A DNA stretch of 64,000 nt from Yamadazyma tenuis (Eukaryota; Ascomycota; Pichiomycetes; Serinales; Debaryomycetaceae). Of this stretch, positions 18,658 to 26,774 are shown in pieces; position 1 is the first letter of the stretch, and every line of letters starts with the position of its first letter. Both the position numbers and the translations under genes were made by a program. The notes beneath the pieces are model-generated. The model had not been told where the DNA came from. It worked only from the letters and a program-made list of their open reading frames with translations, and ran no database searches. The stretch covers positions 124,001-188,000 of the forward strand of contig NC_089461.1 in assembly GCF_029203305.1 (NCBI RefSeq), read 5' to 3'.

Positions 18658-19374
18658 TTACTTTCCTAACACCTCCTTCACCTTCTTCTCCACCAACCGT
18701 GCCACCATTCGGCTCAACGCACTGTCTTCGTTGGTTATCTGGTGGTTCAAACTGGCTTCGATTTGGGCTTGTACAAGCTTACCCGTCAAATCAACCTCAA
18801 TATTCACTGTATCACCCACACTCTTGTTAGACATAATCACCTTTTCCTGGGTATAGCTAACCATCATGATTGAGAACTCGGCAGTGGAATATTTGACGTT
18901 TGTCACTGTCAACGAGGTGCCATCAACAGATATAAACCCCTTTTCCACAATGTATCCAATGTACTGGGCATCTCTCAACTGAAACGTAAAGATAATGGCG
19001 TTTCCATCGGGCTTTTTATTGGTTACCATGGCAATGGTATCTACATGCCCCTGTACAACATGCCCTCCCATCCTGACATCACTGGTGACGGCTCTTTCCA
19101 AGTTGACAGGTGATCCGGCTCGTAAATCACCAAGATTGGTCCGACGCAACGTCTCGGGGGCCACGCCCACCTTAAAGTAAGTCTTAGCATCGTCAAACTC
19201 AGTCACTGTGAGACATACCCCATTGGTGCTAATAGAGTCCCCAAGGTGAACATCTCGCAAGATCTCACTACACTCTCCTATGGTAATGGACACGCCGCTT
19301 CCCCCCGAACTGCTCGTGTCATGTTCCAAGTACTCTAATATTGTCCCTATAGTTTCCACGAGGCCGGTGAACAT
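18658..19374 (-). CDS. RIB5: Riboflavin synthase, alpha chain
   Basis: Last step of riboflavin synthesis: dismutation of two 6,7-dimethyl-8-ribityllumazine molecules. 238 residues (Sc 238) with the two lumazine-binding repeats. The first begins MFTGLVETIG and includes SISTNGVCLTVTEF and PETLRRTNLG; the second has GGHVVQGHVDTI and ISVDGTSLTVTNV. The GHVDT motif is intact. About 120 bp separate its start from the divergent MRP2. Confidence 0.96.
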   Translation of the reverse strand: MFTGLVETIGTILEYLEHDTSSSGGSGVSITIGECSEILRDVHLGDSISTNGVCLTVTEFDDAKTYFKVGVAPETLRRTNLGDLRAGSPVNLERAVTSDVRMGGHVVQGHVDTIAMVTNKKPDGNAIIFTFQLRDAQYIGYIVEKGFISVDGTSLTVTNVKYSTAEFSIMMVSYTQEKVIMSNKSVGDTVNIEVDLTGKLVQAQIEASLNHQITNEDSALSRMVARLVEKKVKEVLGK

Positions 19375-19497
19375 TGGTGTGATGTGTAGTATAAAAGATA
19401 AAGGTGACTAATCAGTTGTAATACTTCAACTTCAATTACGCAGTTCGCACAAACTGAATTTCCTCGAACAAAGATAAATTTTTTTCTACTCAAAGTT

Positions 19498-19908
19498 ATG
19501 CCATTCAGGTTTCCCGTTAAGTTTGAAATCCCCAAGCATTGCTACGTCAACGCTCGGGTTCTCAAGGACCAGTTCAAGAGAATCCAATACGCCGAGCATG
19601 AAGTTACTCGGAATGCCTTGAAACACATTGCCAGAAACACTGAGTTAGCAGGTTCGGTGAGGTTGGAAGCACAATTACAGTTGGCCGCCATGCCCAAATA
19701 CACGTCACCTACACAGATCAGAGACCGGTGTGTGGCATCTGGAAACGGCAAGTGGGTTATTAAGGACTTCAAGCTCAATAGAGTATGTATCATTATCTTT
19801 CCATCTATTTTTGGCACTCCCATGCTTATACTAACATTTTATTAGACTGCTTTTAGAGAAAGAGCTAGGGCCGGAATCATCCCCGGTGTCACCAAGGCCT
19901 CTTGGTAA
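19498..19908 (+). CDS. MRP2: Mitochondrial ribosomal protein uS14m (Mrp2), one intron
   Basis: Small-subunit mitoribosomal protein of the S14 family. Coding exons are 19498-19782 and 19846-19908, giving 115 residues, the same length as Sc Mrp2. Exon 1 encodes FRFPVKFEIP, then KHIARNTELAGSVRLEAQLQ and STRC-like TQIRDRCVASG. The intron (19783-19845, 63 nt) has donor GTATGT, branch TACTAAC (19829-19835) and acceptor TAG. Exon 2 supplies the conserved end AFRERARAGIIPGVTKASW. Unspliced message stays in frame and stops on the acceptor TAG itself, which by coincidence also gives 115 residues but a wrong, hydrophobic C-terminus. Confidence 0.94.
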
Positions 19909-19994
19909 TGTCATTGTAAATATTGTATACTAAATCATATTCTTCATTTGTTTAACTTGTTCGCACCTGATTTGATGGAAGTTTTTTCATCGCC

Positions 19995-20483
19995 ATGTTC
20001 TTGAGCACCAGAGTACCAAGAATTCCCCGACTCACGAGTGCTGTGAGGCTTATAAGGCCACTTTCGTTGAAACCTGACTTCTCCAAGTACAAGCTCAAGG
20101 AAGGGCCTCCGGGAAATATCGTGGGTACCGTCAACGATGCATACACACCTCCACAGGCCAATTTCCACGAAGGTGGACACCACTGGGCATACGAAAAAAT
20201 TGTCAGTACCGCCATGATCCCGTTGACGGCGGCTCCATTTATACTTGGACCCGACCTCCCGATCGTCGATACCGTATGGGCCGTGACCTGCTTGGTCCAC
20301 TGTCATATGGGGTTCAAGTCTTGCATTATCGACTATATCCCCAAGCGAGTGTATGGAGTGTGGCACACTTATGCCAGTCGGCTTTTGCTGTTGGGAACTG
20401 GTGTGGGGTTGTATGGGATCTATCTTCTAGAAACCACCCAAAACGGAGTGTTTACCATTCTTGCATCCATCTGGGGAGCATAA
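19995..20483 (+). CDS. SDH4: Succinate dehydrogenase membrane anchor Sdh4
   Basis: CybS-type anchor of respiratory complex II in the inner mitochondrial membrane, helping to bind ubiquinone and haem. 162 residues: an Arg-rich presequence in the first ~25 residues, then three transmembrane helices. The family core LVHCHMGFKSCIIDYIPKR and VWHTYASRL is intact. It is shorter than Sc Sdh4 (181). Residue 132 is a CTG codon. Confidence 0.93.
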   Translation: MFLSTRVPRIPRLTSAVRLIRPLSLKPDFSKYKLKEGPPGNIVGTVNDAYTPPQANFHEGGHHWAYEKIVSTAMIPLTAAPFILGPDLPIVDTVWAVTCLVHCHMGFKSCIIDYIPKRVYGVWHTYASRLLLLGTGVGLYGIYLLETTQNGVFTILASIWGA

Positions 20484-20506
20484 AACCCTTTTGTATATAT
20501 TTAATA

Positions 20507-21139
20507 TCACTTTTCCGGTTGTTCATCGCCCGCACTGATATCCATTGTTTCGTAGCTGTCATCACCGTCTATGCTTTGGCTGCTCATATCCATGTCATCT
20601 CCTTCGGGAGACTTCTTAGTTCTCTTGGGGGATTCGTCAGATTCATGCCCTTCAATCTCACGTTTGTGGTCATTGGCCCACGGAATCCGTATCAAGGGAA
20701 TTGTATCATCCTTGGGGTCACCATGGTCATCAGGGGCGCCATCAGCAAAGGTGGGGGCTGGGAAATCATCTACGCTGGAGCTAACAAATACGATTCTGGC
20801 CAAAGCGTGTAGGTATTTCAGCACATTCTCGACGGATCCGAGATCGTATCCTTCATGCTTCGGGTCATAGAGTACCTCGGCCATGCGCAACACACTGAAC
20901 GGCGGCGACGTCTCGAAGTTCACTTGCAAATGCTGGATGATCATTCTCCCCTTTTCTCGTAGATTCTGGTCTTGAACCGGTAATGAGTCTATGATGTTTT
21001 GAATCCGCGTCGTCACGTGCGGGAGCACCAACGCCCGCCAGCTCACATGCTGCTCGGCGTTATACTGCTTGGACTTTATGATTTCTTTCAAAGGTGTTGA
21101 AAGTGTCAGTTCCATTGCGGGTACTTGAAACGACGCCAT
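20507..21139 (-). CDS. PSY4: PP4 regulatory subunit 2 family protein (Psy4)
   Basis: Putative regulatory subunit of the Pph3 (PP4) phosphatase complex, which dephosphorylates gamma-H2A in recovery from DNA damage. 210 residues. The PPP4R2 signature SPPFSVLRMAEVLYDPK lies near residues 78-94 followed by VENVLKYLHALARI. The C-terminal ~70 residues are acidic and disordered with an SPKRTKKSPEG basic patch, a likely nuclear signal. It is about half the length of Sc Psy4. A second ATG at codon 9 is an alternative start. Confidence 0.85.
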   Translation of the reverse strand: MASFQVPAMELTLSTPLKEIIKSKQYNAEQHVSWRALVLPHVTTRIQNIIDSLPVQDQNLREKGRMIIQHLQVNFETSPPFSVLRMAEVLYDPKHEGYDLGSVENVLKYLHALARIVFVSSSVDDFPAPTFADGAPDDHGDPKDDTIPLIRIPWANDHKREIEGHESDESPKRTKKSPEGDDMDMSSQSIDGDDSYETMDISAGDEQPEK

Positions 21140-21401
21140 GCCAAAGGGGGTTGAACAGAGTGTTTGCTTGGCTATTGAATGAAGAATTGACGATCAAGGT
21201 TATCTCAGTTGGGTGCCGTTCTAGACTGGTTATGAAGGACCAATAAAACAACTGAAGGTATATCAAATGATAAATACGACGAGTATTTGGGGCTCTCCAG
21301 ATTAAGCTATCTTGAGGCTGGGGATTACGCTGGCCCGCGTAACTATTATCCTCCACCCGCGCATGGTTTGAGAAATTTTTCAAAGCTTGTCTAACGTTAG
21401 T

Positions 21402-22181
21402 ATGTCTTCTATATTCAGACTCGGAGCCAGGACCGTTGGCGGGTCTGTTTTCAGAACCTTCACACAATCGTCATACCGTGCAGCTGCACCTTTGGCTGTG
21501 CGGTTCAAGCTGTCGCCCGCAGCCACCACCCCTTCCTTAACGGCCCAAATCTTCCCCATGGACAAAGATACCATCACCGAAAAGGATGTGGACGAGTGGA
21601 TTCAGTCGCTTCAGAGATTGAAGAACGGCCACACCCCCGATAATGCAACGGAGATCTATATCGACGAGTTAACCCGTCCGGAAGAGTACTTGAAACAACA
21701 ATTTGAGGCTAGTGAACAACAACTACAAGAACAACAGACATTTGAAACCGCTCGGATTCCTCTTGCCAGTATTCCTGTTGTCGACAATGTGGTTAACTTG
21801 ATCATGAGAAACGGGAAAAAGTCCCAGGCCAGAAAAATCGTTGCTAGAGCATTGTATCTTATTTACTTGAAGATGAGAGTAGATCCGGTGATAGTGTTGG
21901 AAGAAACCTTGGAAAAACTAGGTCCCTTGACAAATACCAAAGTGGTCAAGACGGGACATGCCAAAAACATCATCAGACCATATCCGTTGAACGAGAGACA
22001 AAGACGCAGATATGCCATTCTTTGGATTTTGGATGGGGCTGCTAAGAAGAAGTCCTCTGACTACTCGGTGAGGTTGGCCGAAGAAATCATGTCGGCACAC
22101 GCAGGTAAGTCTTCTGGATATGAAAAGAAGGCCCTGATGCATAAGGTGTCGATCGCCCAAAGAGCATATATAAACATTTAA
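21402..22181 (+). CDS. RSM7: Mitochondrial ribosomal protein uS7m (Rsm7)
   Basis: Small-subunit mitoribosomal protein. From the ATG at 21402 it is 259 residues (Sc 247): a basic presequence (RLGARTVGGSVFRTF), a variable linker, then the S7 domain with PVVDNVVNLIMRNGKKSQA near residues 124-142 and the C-terminal RLAEEIMSAHAGKSSGYEKK. The frame is open to a TTG at 21387, but the ATG is five codons in. Confidence 0.94.
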   Translation: MSSIFRLGARTVGGSVFRTFTQSSYRAAAPLAVRFKLSPAATTPSLTAQIFPMDKDTITEKDVDEWIQSLQRLKNGHTPDNATEIYIDELTRPEEYLKQQFEASEQQLQEQQTFETARIPLASIPVVDNVVNLIMRNGKKSQARKIVARALYLIYLKMRVDPVIVLEETLEKLGPLTNTKVVKTGHAKNIIRPYPLNERQRRRYAILWILDGAAKKKSSDYSVRLAEEIMSAHAGKSSGYEKKALMHKVSIAQRAYINI

Positions 22182-22280
22182 TGGCGCTTGTACTTGTATA
22201 TATTAACAGTAACAAATTTTCATTTGTACTCTTGGCTGCGAATTGTGGTTTTTGCAAACTTTCTAATAGTTTAGAAGCTC

Positions 22281-23228
22281 ATGGATAACCTCCAATACTA
22301 CTTTAAGAGAGCCAGAGGCAAGGTCGAATACTTGAGGGCTGATTATACACAAAAGTATTATAGCAACAGTCGTGATCCCAGAGTCATCCACACTAAGTTG
22401 AATGATAGTCTCGTCTCCTTGAGACCTTGTCCAGAAGACAAATACTTGATAAAGCCAGGAGAGTTTCTTACTTTGGGCCCTAAACAGCCTGGTCCGGAGA
22501 CCCTGGACCATGTCACCCACAAGCAGCAGGTATTGGAACTTGAAGAAAGCCAACCGCTTGAATCATCTCATGATTTAATTTCATTTACCCAAATGTGTAC
22601 TTGTGAATGCCATTTGCAGACTTCAGCAGAAACAAGCCTCATAGAAAACTCCCCAAAACAAGGGAAAAGACACGGGTGGTTGAAAACCTTAAGTGGTATC
22701 AGCTTCAAGAGAATGACTGAAATACCCATAGCGTTGTCCCCCCTTTCAGAGGAGTCGTCGACCGAAATAATTATGATCAATAACGATCAGGGGGACTCTG
22801 GCATGCCACAAACCTCACTCAACCCAACTCAAGTCCAAGGAGATGCAAATGCTGTTAGTTGCAAAAAAAACAGTCTCTATGGAGAGATTTTGAGAAGATA
22901 CTCGTTTGCGGAAGGAACTCGACTCTCTTCAATCTCGTCGTTGGAACACAGGGACGCTTGTGCGTCGGGTCTGGAGAATCAGGTGTTTCCAGCCTGGAAA
23001 CATGTCATTAACGACGTATCGCTTTCTGCTGCCCGCATATCAACAGGAAGTACGCCAACTGCTAGTCGCAACACACCTAACCTTACGGCCGATTTCACGA
23101 AAGCATTGGTCAGCGACGGATTCAGAGATGCTTTTGAGACTGCTAAAATGCAGCTCAAACCTGACTATTCGTATGATTTTATATATTTGTATGGCGAGAG
23201 TCTGGAGGAGAGTGAAGAAAAAGAGTGA
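22281..23228 (+). CDS. Uncharacterised protein
   Basis: 315 residues, not recognised. It begins MDNLQYYFKRARGKVEYLRAD, a basic-aromatic segment that looks like the most conserved part. A short Cys/His cluster CTCECH near residue 110 could bind metal but is not a known finger. The rest is Ser/Thr-rich and probably disordered, with several S/T-P and basic-serine sites. The C-terminus is aromatic then acidic (YSYDFIYLYG, ESEEKE). No transmembrane segment or signal peptide. Probably a real gene given its length, ATG context and position in an otherwise open gap, but probably lineage-restricted. Confidence 0.7.
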   Translation: MDNLQYYFKRARGKVEYLRADYTQKYYSNSRDPRVIHTKLNDSLVSLRPCPEDKYLIKPGEFLTLGPKQPGPETLDHVTHKQQVLELEESQPLESSHDLISFTQMCTCECHLQTSAETSLIENSPKQGKRHGWLKTLSGISFKRMTEIPIALSPLSEESSTEIIMINNDQGDSGMPQTSLNPTQVQGDANAVSCKKNSLYGEILRRYSFAEGTRLSSISSLEHRDACASGLENQVFPAWKHVINDVSLSAARISTGSTPTASRNTPNLTADFTKALVSDGFRDAFETAKMQLKPDYSYDFIYLYGESLEESEEKE

Positions 23229-23345
23229 AGCTTGAAGTGTAAGTATATACGGGTGTAAAGGATTGTAGTATACTGGCATCTGTGAGTATCTTGAGTGATC
23301 AGAGCTCTGAGTTTATTCTTTTGTATGTCTACTTTTTTTGCAGCA

Positions 23346-23507
23346 ATGAGCATGCGAGAAAATCCACTACAACCCTACGAGCCACATCATCAACTAGATG
23401 TCCATGAGCTTCAAGTATTCGAAGAGCTTGCTATCACTAGTGTGCCCACTTTGCTGGTAAGGATTGTCTTCTTCCATAGTATAATTAAAGCTCTTTTCAC
23501 TTTATAA
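23346..23507 (+). CDS. Possible small ORF with hydrophobic C-terminus
   Basis: 53 codons from the ATG at 23346, in the 563-bp gap between the orphan gene and COR1. The first half is His/Pro-rich (NPLQPYEPHHQ); the last ~20 residues are hydrophobic. A splice-acceptor-like TTTTTTGCAG (23334-23343) precedes the ATG and a GTAAG lies upstream at 23240, so it could instead be part of a spliced transcript, but I see no branch site. It may be chance. The rest of the gap, apart from an ATTGG (CCAAT reversed) at 23705-23709, holds nothing I recognise. Confidence 0.2.
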   Translation: MSMRENPLQPYEPHHQLDVHELQVFEELAITSVPTLLVRIVFFHSIIKALFTL

Positions 23508-23704
23508 GCAAGTCTAGAAACCATTCCTTATTTGGCCATCTCCATACTATGATCTGTACAGGGAAACTTCCCCTTAGTAGTGGATTATTTCATCCCACAT
23601 ATCATCTTGCTCTATCTCCAATATTTCCTCTTATCAAACCATCCCCAGGTTAGTTGCAACTTAACATCCTGCATATAGACCCGCACCTAATTGCACCTTT
23701 TACT

Positions 23705-23709
23705 ATTGG
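23705..23709 (-). promoter_or_regulatory. CCAAT box upstream of COR1
   Basis: ATTGG on the + strand (CCAAT on the other), 83 bp before the COR1 ATG. CCAAT boxes bound by the Hap2/3/4/5 complex drive respiratory genes in yeast; use here is inferred. Confidence 0.4.
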
Positions 23710-23791
23710 CCAAAATGCCAAACATATGAGCGAGAAAAAATCAAAAGTTTTTTTCACCTTTTAAAACAAACTCGACCTTTTCTAAAGTATC

Positions 23792-25132
23792 ATGATTCGT
23801 GGATCTACCTTCAAATCTGGGATGAAGAGCGTTGCCGCCGCCAAGCGTGCCATCGCTACCGCCACCACTCCCACCAAGTATGCCACTCTTTCCAATGGAG
23901 TTACCATCGCTACCGAAACCAACCCTCACGCCAAAGTGTCCACCATTGGTTTATGGTTTGGTGCCGGATCCAGAAGCGAACATTCCTACAGTAACGGTAT
24001 CTCGGCCTTGACCGTGTCCACCCTCGCCTCCACCCTCGAAGATGGGGTGCTTTTGACTTCTCAAAGCACCAAGGAAACCAATGCCATTATTGCCCAAACC
24101 ACTAATGATAACGTGCTCGAAGCTGCTAAACTCATCAGTAAAATTGGTTCTAACCCTTCAGAATATTTGGAAAAAGCTGACTTGGCTTTATCTAAGTCTC
24201 AATTGATCGCCCAGGCTGCCCAGTTGGAAGCAACTCCAGATAAAATGGTGTTGGAACACTTGAATGCTTCTGCTTTCCAAGGTTATTCTTTGGCGTTGCC
24301 AACCTTGGGTACTTCCGAGTCCATCTCTGGTTTACAACTCCAGGATTCTGAGCGGTTGTTGGAAAGACACTTGGTGGGTTCCAACGTGGTGGTTGCCGCT
24401 TCTGGTAACTTTGACCACAACCAATTGGTTGAAGCAGTTGAAGCTGCTTTGTCCATCAAACAAGGTCACAAGCCCGCCGTCAAGCCTGCTTCATTCTTGG
24501 GTTCTGAAGTCAAAATGAGAGACGACACCATGCCAAAGGCCTATGTGGCATTGGCTGCTCAAGGTGAAGGAGTGTCATCTCCTGCCTACTATGTGGCTCA
24601 AGTGGCCTCCAAGATCTTTAACGACTTTGACCACCACTCGGCCTTTGCCAAATTCCAGTCACCCAAGTTGGCTTCTCAAGTGCAAGAATACCACATTGTG
24701 GACAAATATACTCACTTTTCCACCTCTTACTCAGACACTGGGTTATGGGGTTTCAATGCTGAGATCTCCAACATTTACCAAATAGATGACTTTGTTCACT
24801 TCACCTTGAAGCAGTGGAACAGATTGTCGATCTCCATCACTGATGCCGAAGTCGAAAGAGCCAAGCAACAAACCAAGACTGCTTTGTTGGCTGGATTGAA
24901 CTCTACTGAAGCCATTGCTTCCGACATCGCCAAAAAGGTGTTATTGTTGGGTTACAGAACCTCGATAAGAGAATCCTTGGAAAAGATCGATGCCATCACC
25001 ACCAAAGACGTCAGGGCTTGGGCTCAAGCTGCCTTATGGGACAAGGACATTGTCATTTCTGGTACTGGACAAATCGAAGGATTGATGGATTACAACAGAT
25101 GGAGAAATGGTATGGCCATGATGAGATGGTAA
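23792..25132 (+). CDS. COR1: Cytochrome bc1 complex core subunit 1
   Basis: Matrix-facing core protein of respiratory complex III, derived from a mitochondrial processing peptidase. 446 residues (Sc 457): a basic presequence of ~25 residues, then two M16-like halves. The peptidase HXXEH site is not present in TLSNGVTIATETNP and what follows, as expected for a non-catalytic core. The C-terminus, DYNRWRNGMAMMRW, is diagnostic of COR1 rather than QCR2 or MAS1. Strongly biased codons fit high expression. Confidence 0.95.
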   Translation: MIRGSTFKSGMKSVAAAKRAIATATTPTKYATLSNGVTIATETNPHAKVSTIGLWFGAGSRSEHSYSNGISALTVSTLASTLEDGVLLTSQSTKETNAIIAQTTNDNVLEAAKLISKIGSNPSEYLEKADLALSKSQLIAQAAQLEATPDKMVLEHLNASAFQGYSLALPTLGTSESISGLQLQDSERLLERHLVGSNVVVAASGNFDHNQLVEAVEAALSIKQGHKPAVKPASFLGSEVKMRDDTMPKAYVALAAQGEGVSSPAYYVAQVASKIFNDFDHHSAFAKFQSPKLASQVQEYHIVDKYTHFSTSYSDTGLWGFNAEISNIYQIDDFVHFTLKQWNRLSISITDAEVERAKQQTKTALLAGLNSTEAIASDIAKKVLLLGYRTSIRESLEKIDAITTKDVRAWAQAALWDKDIVISGTGQIEGLMDYNRWRNGMAMMRW

Positions 25133-25234
25133 GCGAACGCTAATCCCGAATATCTCCATCTTCATTTGCATCAATATCCACTCCACCAATCTTATATATT
25201 TGAACTAATAAACGAATTAAAAAAATACTGTACT

Positions 25235-26545
25235 TTAAATGAGTCCACTCTTTCTTAAGTTATCCTCGATAATCATATCGGTTACCGCCGAAAGTACAAA
25301 CTTCATCGACGTTGAGTCGGTGGCGCAGGTTCGGTGCACGTAGATGGGTTTGTTGGTCTTGTTGATTGCTAAGAACTTTTTCTCAAAATAGCTGATTCCA
25401 TCCTCTACGGTATTGCCAGTAAAATCATTGAAATACTTGTGCAACAGCTGAGGAGAAAACTTGGTTTCAAACAAATCGATCTTGTTTAAGAAGAGGATAA
25501 AAGCCGTGTTCAAAAACCATCGTGAGTTGCATAGTGAGTCGAACAAAACAAGGGTTTCATGCATTCGGTTCACTCGCTCATCTTCAAAAAGTGTCTGATC
25601 ATATTCACTAATGGCCACTACAAATAAGATGGCGGTGATATTATCAAAGCAATGGATCCACTTTTTTCTTTCCAGCCGCTGACCACCAGCATCCAACACT
25701 TTAAACTTGAACGAATTGATATGGAAGTTCGTCTCGGTGATTCCTGTGGTTTTGATCCTTCCCTTCAAAATATCACTATTGGTGAACAAATAATTGGGTT
25801 TGGCAAACTCATAAATCTTCTCAAAGTAATAGGCAGCATTTGATTCCAACTGGAACTCGTTTGACCGGTGGAAACACTGTTGAATCCCACTATCATATTT
25901 CCATAGCATATCAATGGCTTCAGCTATTTGACTTCGAGAATATTTTTCAGTGGTGCCGTTGATACCATTGACTTCAGCATCTGCAGCCTCTACCTCTTCT
26001 TCCACGATCCGATCATTGTTACCTGTTCGTGGACTATTATTATCGTCCCAAAACGAGTTGTTGGCGATCCCTGTACTATTCTGACGTCTTTTGGCACGTC
26101 TCACCTCACTATACTTCAAGACATATTCGTTCAAGAAATTGTTACCTCCAGCAATGGAAGTATCAATCTGCTGCAAAGCATTGGCCTTCAATACCATCCG
26201 CTTATACTGATATAAGGACCCTGACCAATCATCACAATCTAACCGAATCCCTAATGCCCGAGCTTGAACAATTAGAATCTTCATGGACTGTATGGCATCC
26301 ACCCAGATAACATGGCCATATTGTATTCTCTCCTGGTCCGAAAACCCTCCTTTGTGGAGCAACCGAAGCTGCTTTAACACGGTGGACTTACCGCTCTCTC
26401 CAGCTCCCAACAATAAAAGCAGGACCTGGTTTTTACTGTTCTTGCGATTCAGTTGCAAACTTTGGTTGATGGCAGCATTGACCCTTTTGTCCATGAGAAA
26501 TGGATCTTGGTCATCGGGATCTGGAACACTAGCAGTGCATCCCAT
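25235..26545 (-). CDS. GPA1: Heterotrimeric G protein alpha subunit (Gpa1/Cag1 type)
   Basis: Transduces the mating-pheromone signal at the plasma membrane. From the ATG at 26545 it is 436 residues and begins MGC, giving N-myristoylation and palmitoylation sites; the longer frame to 26557 starts with GTG and would destroy this. G motifs: P-loop GAGESGKST, switch I RIKTTGIT, switch II DAGGQR, NKIDLF and TCAT. A fungal Gpa1-type insert (about residues 125-215) contains an acidic EEEVEAADAE run. The codon for residue 291, directly after GGQR, is CTG where all G-alphas have Ser, which supports CTG = Ser decoding. Confidence 0.95.
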   Translation of the reverse strand: MGCTASVPDPDDQDPFLMDKRVNAAINQSLQLNRKNSKNQVLLLLLGAGESGKSTVLKQLRLLHKGGFSDQERIQYGHVIWVDAIQSMKILIVQARALGIRLDCDDWSGSLYQYKRMVLKANALQQIDTSIAGGNNFLNEYVLKYSEVRRAKRRQNSTGIANNSFWDDNNSPRTGNNDRIVEEEVEAADAEVNGINGTTEKYSRSQIAEAIDMLWKYDSGIQQCFHRSNEFQLESNAAYYFEKIYEFAKPNYLFTNSDILKGRIKTTGITETNFHINSFKFKVLDAGGQRLERKKWIHCFDNITAILFVVAISEYDQTLFEDERVNRMHETLVLFDSLCNSRWFLNTAFILFLNKIDLFETKFSPQLLHKYFNDFTGNTVEDGISYFEKKFLAINKTNKPIYVHRTCATDSTSMKFVLSAVTDMIIEDNLRKSGLI

Positions 26546-26774
26546 GGCTACGTGCACTCGGGTGTTTGTAATGTGGGATGTTTTCTTGTGGTGTGCCTTT
26601 TTCTGTTATTTATCAAGACCTAATCAGGAATCATAATGAGCCTCACATTCTTTCACACATCCTCGCGAATCCTGCAGGAGAAAGGCTGCAAGTGGAACAA
26701 TAATAGCAGCATCAGTAAGAGAACAAGGAACCCCGTCCTGGAGTCTTCATAACCCCACAGCCCCCCTTGGATCT

